Assembly (NCBI GenBank): GCA_964596405.1
Contig: CAZQSS010000039.1
Span: 1-7,888 of the forward strand
DNA: 7,888 bases
Source: CAZQSS01 sp964596405
GTDB lineage: Bacteria; Patescibacteriota; Patescibacteriia; Magasanikbacterales; UBA10003
Reading direction: 5' to 3'
Part shown: piece after piece, positions 5,307 through 7,888 of the stretch
Numbering within the stretch: position 1 is the stretch's first letter
How the letters are laid out: each line of letters opens with the position of its first letter
Notes under the pieces: model-generated
Database searches by the model: none
What the model was told of the DNA's origin: nothing
What the model saw: only the letters and a program-made list of their open reading frames with translations
Translations under genes and position numbers: made by a program

Positions 5307-5317
5307 ATTTTTTAAAT

Positions 5318-5718
5318 TTACCTCGGCAGGTACGGCATTAACGACATTTCCCGAGCGCGCTTGATGGCGTTAGAAACCTTGCGCTGATGCATGGCGCAAA
5401 GGCCGCTGCGGCGGCGCGGCGCGATCTTCAAGAAAGAAGAAACAAATTTCTGCAAAATCGCCGTATCCTGGTAATTTACGTCTTTCCANNNNNNNNNNNN
5501 NNNNNNNNNNNNNNNNNNNNNNNNNNNNNNNNNNNNNNNNNNNNNNNNNNNNNNNNNNNNNNNNNNNNNNNNNNNNNNNNNNNNNNNNAAGAAGAAACAA
5601 ATTTCTGCAAAATCGCCGTATCCTGGTAATTTACGTCTTTCCAGTTGTTGACGCAAAAATAGCAAAATCTTCTAACGGCCTTTTTTTTGATTTTTCGATT
5701 GTTAGTTTTTTTAAACAT
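5318..5718 (-). CDS. rpsR: Ribosomal protein bS18, interrupted by an assembly gap
   Basis: The gene starts at ATG 5718 and ends at TAA 5318, with 100 Ns (5489-5588) inside. The 55 bases before and after the Ns are identical. Gap plus duplicate is 155 nt, not a multiple of three, so the frame looks broken. Merging the duplicate gives 81 residues, the normal size for S18. The merged protein has CYFCVNN, WKDVNYQDTAILQKFVSS, KIAPRRRSGLCAMHQRKV and the C-terminal AIKRAREMSLMPY, all classic. Cys19-x2-Cys22 and Cys56-x2-His59 form the metal-binding set of the zinc-type (C+) S18. S18 sits on the 30S platform beside S6, whose gene begins this operon. No Shine-Dalgarno site; TATCAT lies 5 nt before the ATG. 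Confidence 0.92.
5434..5488. repeat. Copy 1 of the 55-bp duplication flanking the gap
   Basis: Identical over 55 bases to 5589-5643 and directly abuts the run of Ns. It is read as the overlap of two contig ends, not a biological repeat. Confidence 0.9.
5489..5588. other. Assembly gap of exactly 100 Ns
   Basis: A 100-N run is a conventional unknown-length scaffold gap. With the 55-bp duplicated flanks and the S18 frame restored on collapse, its true length is most simply zero with a 55-bp overlap. Confidence 0.95.
5589..5643. repeat. Copy 2 of the 55-bp duplication flanking the gap
   Basis: Exact copy of 5434-5488 on the other side of the Ns; both encode the same S18 segment from WKDVNY to KFVSS. 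Confidence 0.9.
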
Positions 5719-5837
5719 ACTTTATGATATGATACGAATTTACAAATTTTCTATACAAATCTGCGAATGTTACGAATCCACGAACACAATTTGTAGTATT
5801 TGTAGATTCGTATATTTTAATTCGTTGATTAGTATCG
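5719..5837. repeat. Interspersed ACAAAT/ACGAAT repeat spacer between ssb and rpsR
   Basis: The spacer is built from many copies and complements of (A/G)CAAAT and CGAAT-type words, such as GATACGAAT, TACAAAT, TACGAATC and TTTGTAGATTCGTA. Its end TTCGTTGATTAGTATCG matches 16 of 17 bases with 6911-6927 in the rpsF leader. The words occur in both orientations, so hairpins can form. Confidence 0.65.
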
Positions 5838-5840
5838 TTT

Positions 5841-6290
5841 CTAAAATGGAATGTCTTCTACTTTTATATCTTCGTCCGATATGATGGCTGGCGCTTCTTC
5901 TTGTTCTTGCCTTGGCGCGGACGCGGCTACGGGCGGAGACGGGCTATAATTGCCTTGACCGGGGGCCTTATCCAAAATGATCATATTCTCGGCGATGATT
6001 TCGGTGCGGACGTGCTTGACGCCGTCTTTGCCCACCCAATCGCGGGTCTTTAATCGGCCTTCCACATAAGCCTTGCGGCCTTTTTTTAAATATTGATTGC
6101 AGATTTCGGCCAATTTACCCCAAGCCACGATATTATGATATTCCACTTCTTCTTGCTTGGCGCCGGCGGCGCTGACCCAAACCCGGTTGGTCGCTACGGC
6201 AAAACTGACCACTGATTTACCGTTGGGTGTTTGGCGCATTTCCGGATCGCGGGTTAAATTCCCGATAATCATGGCCTTGTTTAAATTCAT
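5841..6290 (-). CDS. ssb: Single-stranded DNA-binding protein SSB
   Basis: The 149-residue protein has an N-terminal OB fold of about 108 residues. It begins MNLNKAMIIGNLTRDPEMRQTP and includes VVSFAVATNR (27-36), EYHNIVAWGKLAEICNQYLKKG (50-71) and YVEGRLKTRDW (75-85). A flexible Pro/Ala/Gln/Glu-rich linker follows (about 109-138). The acidic tip is EDIPF (145-149), the C-terminal peptide SSB uses to recruit replication and repair partners. It coats single-stranded DNA in replication, recombination and repair. It lies between rpsF and rpsR, the classic operon order, so its level is tied to ribosomal protein synthesis. The ATG at 6290 matches family starts, and no Shine-Dalgarno site precedes it. 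Confidence 0.95.
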   Translation of the reverse strand: MNLNKAMIIGNLTRDPEMRQTPNGKSVVSFAVATNRVWVSAAGAKQEEVEYHNIVAWGKLAEICNQYLKKGRKAYVEGRLKTRDWVGKDGVKHVRTEIIAENMIILDKAPGQGNYSPSPPVAASAPRQEQEEAPAIISDEDIKVEDIPF

Positions 6291-6300
6291 ACTAATGCGG

Positions 6301-6377
6301 CTACAAAGTACAAATTTTTACCAATATACAAATTGTATTTGTATATTTGTATCCATTTGTAATTTGTAGACTATTAT
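6301..6377. repeat. TACAAAT/TTTGTA repeat spacer between rpsF and ssb
   Basis: Repeated TACAAA and TTTGTA words fill the spacer. A perfect 10-bp hairpin is formed by AATATACAAA (6323-6332) and TTTGTATATT (6338-6347). It belongs to the same word family as the spacers at 5719-5837 and 6841-6927. Confidence 0.6.
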
Positions 6378-6380
6378 AAA

Positions 6381-6833
6381 TTAAATGGTGATGTTTTCCT
6401 GTTGTAAAATTTCGTCAATTCTCTTATCCAAAGTCTTGAGGTCAACCTCTGATTTTGGTCTGGCTTCGCCCATCGGTCTGGTAGCGCCGATAGTAACCGG
6501 GGCAACAACATTTCGGCGGCCCGTATAAGAGGCGGCAGTTTTAATGGCGGCCAATTCTTCGGTCAACATATAACGCACCACGTCTGATTCCAATCTTAGT
6601 TTCTCTTTCAATTCGGAAACACGTTCCGGTGACAAAAATAAATTAGTATTGACGAGATAGCCAAAATACAATGTGCCCAAAGGATAAGCCAGTCGCTGTT
6701 TGCCACGATTAACAAACGCGATTTTTTCCGCTCCGGCAACGGTCAATACGTTTTTTACGTTCTCTAAAACCGCCGGCACTTCGCTCTCGGCCAAATTACC
6801 GGACAAAATAAATAATAGACTGTAAGTATTCAT
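6381..6833 (-). CDS. rpsF: Ribosomal protein bS6
   Basis: The 150-residue product begins MNTYSLLFILSGNLAESEV, the first S6 strand and helix. It contains NRGKQRLAYPLGTLYFGYLVNTN (42-64), where S6 families have a KRRLAYPI-type core, and ends the fold with LRLESDVVRYMLTEE (79-93). S6 binds the 30S platform as a heterodimer with S18, encoded two genes downstream. After about residue 95 a charged extension ends in a predicted helix, DLKTLDKRIDEILQQENITI. This makes it longer than compact S6 proteins of about 100 residues, as in several bacterial groups. No Shine-Dalgarno site is visible. A CATAAA box lies 6 nt before the ATG, but a better promoter lies at 6947-6975. Confidence 0.93.
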   Translation of the reverse strand: MNTYSLLFILSGNLAESEVPAVLENVKNVLTVAGAEKIAFVNRGKQRLAYPLGTLYFGYLVNTNLFLSPERVSELKEKLRLESDVVRYMLTEELAAIKTAASYTGRRNVVAPVTIGATRPMGEARPKSEVDLKTLDKRIDEILQQENITI

Positions 6834-6840
6834 AAATAAT

Positions 6841-6927
6841 TTATGATGCGAATCTACAAATTTTTTATACGAATCTACAAATTATCATATTCGTAGATTT
6901 GTATACTGGATTCGTTGATTTGTATCG
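6841..6927. repeat. Repeat/hairpin element in the rpsF leader
   Basis: GCGAATCTACAAAT and TACGAATCTACAAAT are direct repeats here. The second lies in an arm (6866-6882) complementary to 6889-6905 over 17 bp, with one G-T wobble and one A-C mismatch, around a TATCAT loop. The distal end TTCGTTGATTTGTATCG nearly matches 5821-5837. On the minus strand it falls in the rpsF 5' leader. Confidence 0.65.
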
Positions 6928-6946
6928 TCTTATTAAAGCTAGCCAC

Positions 6947-6975
6947 AGTTTAGCAAAAGTTCTTTTTTTTGTCAA
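6947..6975 (-). promoter_or_regulatory. Promoter of the rpsF-ssb-rpsR operon
   Basis: TTGACA (6975-6970), a 17-bp spacer and TAAACT (6952-6947) are seen on the minus strand, with TGC before the -10 (extended -10). Expected +1 is near 6940, giving a leader of about 107 nt that contains the 6866-6905 hairpin. Confidence 0.7.
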
Positions 6976-7024
6976 ATACCCCCGGCACTGAAACTCAATT
7001 CATGATATTTTAAATTGAGCCAAT

Positions 7025-7146
7025 AACACCCCAGTCGCAAGTTCATTACAGTTTTGACGACAGAATGTCTTTCATCCGCGACGTCGCCTAACGGCTTTCC
7101 AAATTTTTATTAAATTATCTATCTTGAAACTTGCGACGGGGTTGTT
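7025..7146. ncRNA. Candidate structured RNA closed by long complementary arms
   Basis: The 19-nt arms 7025-7043 and 7128-7146 pair with a perfect GTCGCAAGTT/AACTTGCGAC core, then CCCC/GGGG and ACA/TGTT, with one bulged A on each strand of the comparison. They enclose about 84 nt with smaller palindromes. A stable RNA, a folded leader or an inverted-repeat DNA element are all possible. No promoter is clearly assigned and no known RNA family is recognised, so the strand is left open. Confidence 0.3.
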
Positions 7147-7197
7147 AACTGTCACAAAAATAATATCGCCTTCGGCTCATTATTTTTGGACGTTAAC
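7144..7197. repeat. 54-nt long hairpin, terminator-like
   Basis: GTTAAC (7144-7149) and GTC (7151-7153) pair with GAC (7189-7191) and GTTAAC (7192-7197). Inside, AAAAATAAT (7156-7164) pairs with ATTATTTTT (7179-7187), and a GCC/GGC stem caps it. The A/T stem gives T-rich ends on both strands, so it may act as a bidirectional terminator. Confidence 0.45.
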
Positions 7198-7227
7198 AAA
7201 AAAAAGGACCGGGGTTAACCAGTCCTT
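7198..7227 (-). terminator. Terminator of the membrane-protein gene
   Basis: On the minus strand AAGGACTGG (7227-7219) pairs with CCGGTCCTT (7212-7204), including one T-G wobble, around a TTAACC loop. A run of T (complement of the A-run 7198-7205) follows. It lies 21 nt after the stop of the gene ending at 7249. Confidence 0.85.
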
Positions 7228-7248
7228 ATTGAGTTTGACGCGTTGGCG

Positions 7249-7887
7249 TCAGTTTTTGGGGTCGTCCACGAACGAAATCAGCGGACAGACCTTCTGTTTC
7301 TTGGCCTTGATGAACTCCTTCACCACCTTCCGTCCTTCGGTCTTTGTGACGATGGAGAAAACCACCGCCAGGACAATGAGACCGATGACAGAAAGAGTGA
7401 GGGTGCCGGCGATGCTATTGGCAAAAAGCACGCCACAGACAAGCCCGCGGTAGATTGCAAAATAAACAAGAAAGGCTCCCACGAGACAAATCACGACTAT
7501 GCATAACAAACCAGCAAAGATAGTCGCCAGCGAGATATTCACACCCTCATACTTGGGCCACCAGGAAATCTGTTTGAAAAGCGTGGTGATATCAAGCGTG
7601 GTGATATCATCGAAATCAACTTCTTTCCACGATGTCAGTCGACAGCCGAAGAGAACGAAGGCGATGACGCTACCCACGCCGCGGATCAGGCCGTAGGCCA
7701 CGACCTTCCAGAGGGTGAGAAGCGGCCAGACCACGAGAAGCGAGAGCACCACCCGCCAGAAGAACTGGCAGAGGTTGGTGTTCAGGGGCTTGCGCGAGGT
7801 ATAGCCGTAGGCCACGCTGTAGAGCACGCCGTCTTCGTTGTAGATAAAAATAAATGTTACCGAAACCTATCGGGTAGATAATAAATC
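7249..7887 (-). CDS. Multi-pass membrane protein of unknown function, 5' end off the window
   Basis: The frame is open from the right edge to TAA at 7249, giving at least 213 residues. A GTG at 7827 would start a 192-residue product. The codons upstream (VTFIFIYNEDGVLYS) read like coding sequence, so the real start is probably further right. Counting from that GTG, hydrophobic segments lie at about 24-47, 50-62, 99-126 and 140-162. A hydrophilic stretch (63-95) contains a DITTL-DITTL duplication. The tail is basic (EGRKVVKEFIKAKKQK, 164-179) and ends KVCPLISFVDDPKN. I do not recognise the family. The layout suggests an integral membrane protein with a cytoplasmic C-terminus. By eye it is more GC-rich than the central genes. 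A strong terminator follows. Confidence 0.65.
7579..7608. repeat. 15-bp tandem duplication in the membrane-protein gene
   Basis: AAGCGTGGTGATATC occurs twice head to tail (7579-7593, 7594-7608). It keeps the frame and encodes DITTL-DITTL on the minus strand. Confidence 0.9.
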
Positions 7888-7888
7888 G

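Larger units (their letters stand above)
6976..7248. other. Gene-free spacer between rpsF promoter and membrane-protein gene
   Basis: I see no credible ORF and no tRNA. Besides the listed structures it contains CTCAATT (6994-7000) paired with AATTGAG (7013-7019), a perfect 10-bp palindrome GCGACGTCGC (7078-7087), and GCC-TAAC-GGC (7086-7095). Confidence 0.6.

Noticed and set aside
5719..6927. CRISPR array
   Set aside because: The repeated words are short, irregularly spaced, in both orientations and confined to gene spacers; there are no uniform spacers or cas genes.
7086..7095. Integron attC-like GCCTAAC
   Set aside because: No matching GTTAGGC partner at the right distance and no integrase nearby.
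6976..7248. tRNA gene in the long spacer
   Set aside because: No cloverleaf, T-loop consensus or CCA-like end could be recognised on either strand.

Overview
The window looks like a piece of a reduced bacterial genome, most likely from the Candidate Phyla Radiation (Patescibacteria/Parcubacteria-like). This is an inference. It rests on compact informational genes without Shine-Dalgarno sites, AT-rich spacers full of short interspersed ACAAAT/ACGAAT-type repeats, small nested-hairpin elements between genes, and an EpmA-like lysyl ligase near an EF-P gene. TGA acts as a normal stop at 1204-1206, so nothing suggests a recoded lineage.

Left part (1-1260, plus strand): a GtrA-family four-helix membrane protein and a TIM-barrel protein distantly like phosphoribosylanthranilate isomerase. 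Both have good Shine-Dalgarno sites, and a strong terminator follows. By eye this part is more GC-rich than the centre. After a spacer with a perfect 12-bp inverted repeat comes a GreA-type transcript cleavage factor (1403-1900), apparently leaderless. It is convergent with the next block.

Centre (1925-6833, minus strand): reading in the direction of transcription, the canonical rpsF-ssb-rpsR operon (S6, SSB, S18) has a good promoter about 115 bp upstream and a terminator after rpsR. Next come an EpmA/GenX-like EF-P lysine ligase, a NYN-domain protein behind a strong promoter and a terminator-like leader, EF-P itself, a probable 20-residue Lys-rich protein, and the ribosome-assembly GTPase EngB with its own leaderless promoter. 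Most of these genes serve translation. EF-P and its likely modifying ligase lie about 0.9 kb apart, separated only by the NYN gene.

rpsR is interrupted by 100 Ns flanked by an exact 55-bp duplication. This is the signature of two overlapping contig ends joined by a nominal gap. Collapsing it restores an intact 81-residue S18.

Right part (6834-7888): a gene-free stretch of about 415 bp holds the rpsF promoter, a repeat/hairpin leader, a 122-nt region closed by long complementary arms (possible structured RNA), a long hairpin and a terminator. It ends with a minus-strand multi-pass membrane protein of unknown function whose 5' end runs off the window.
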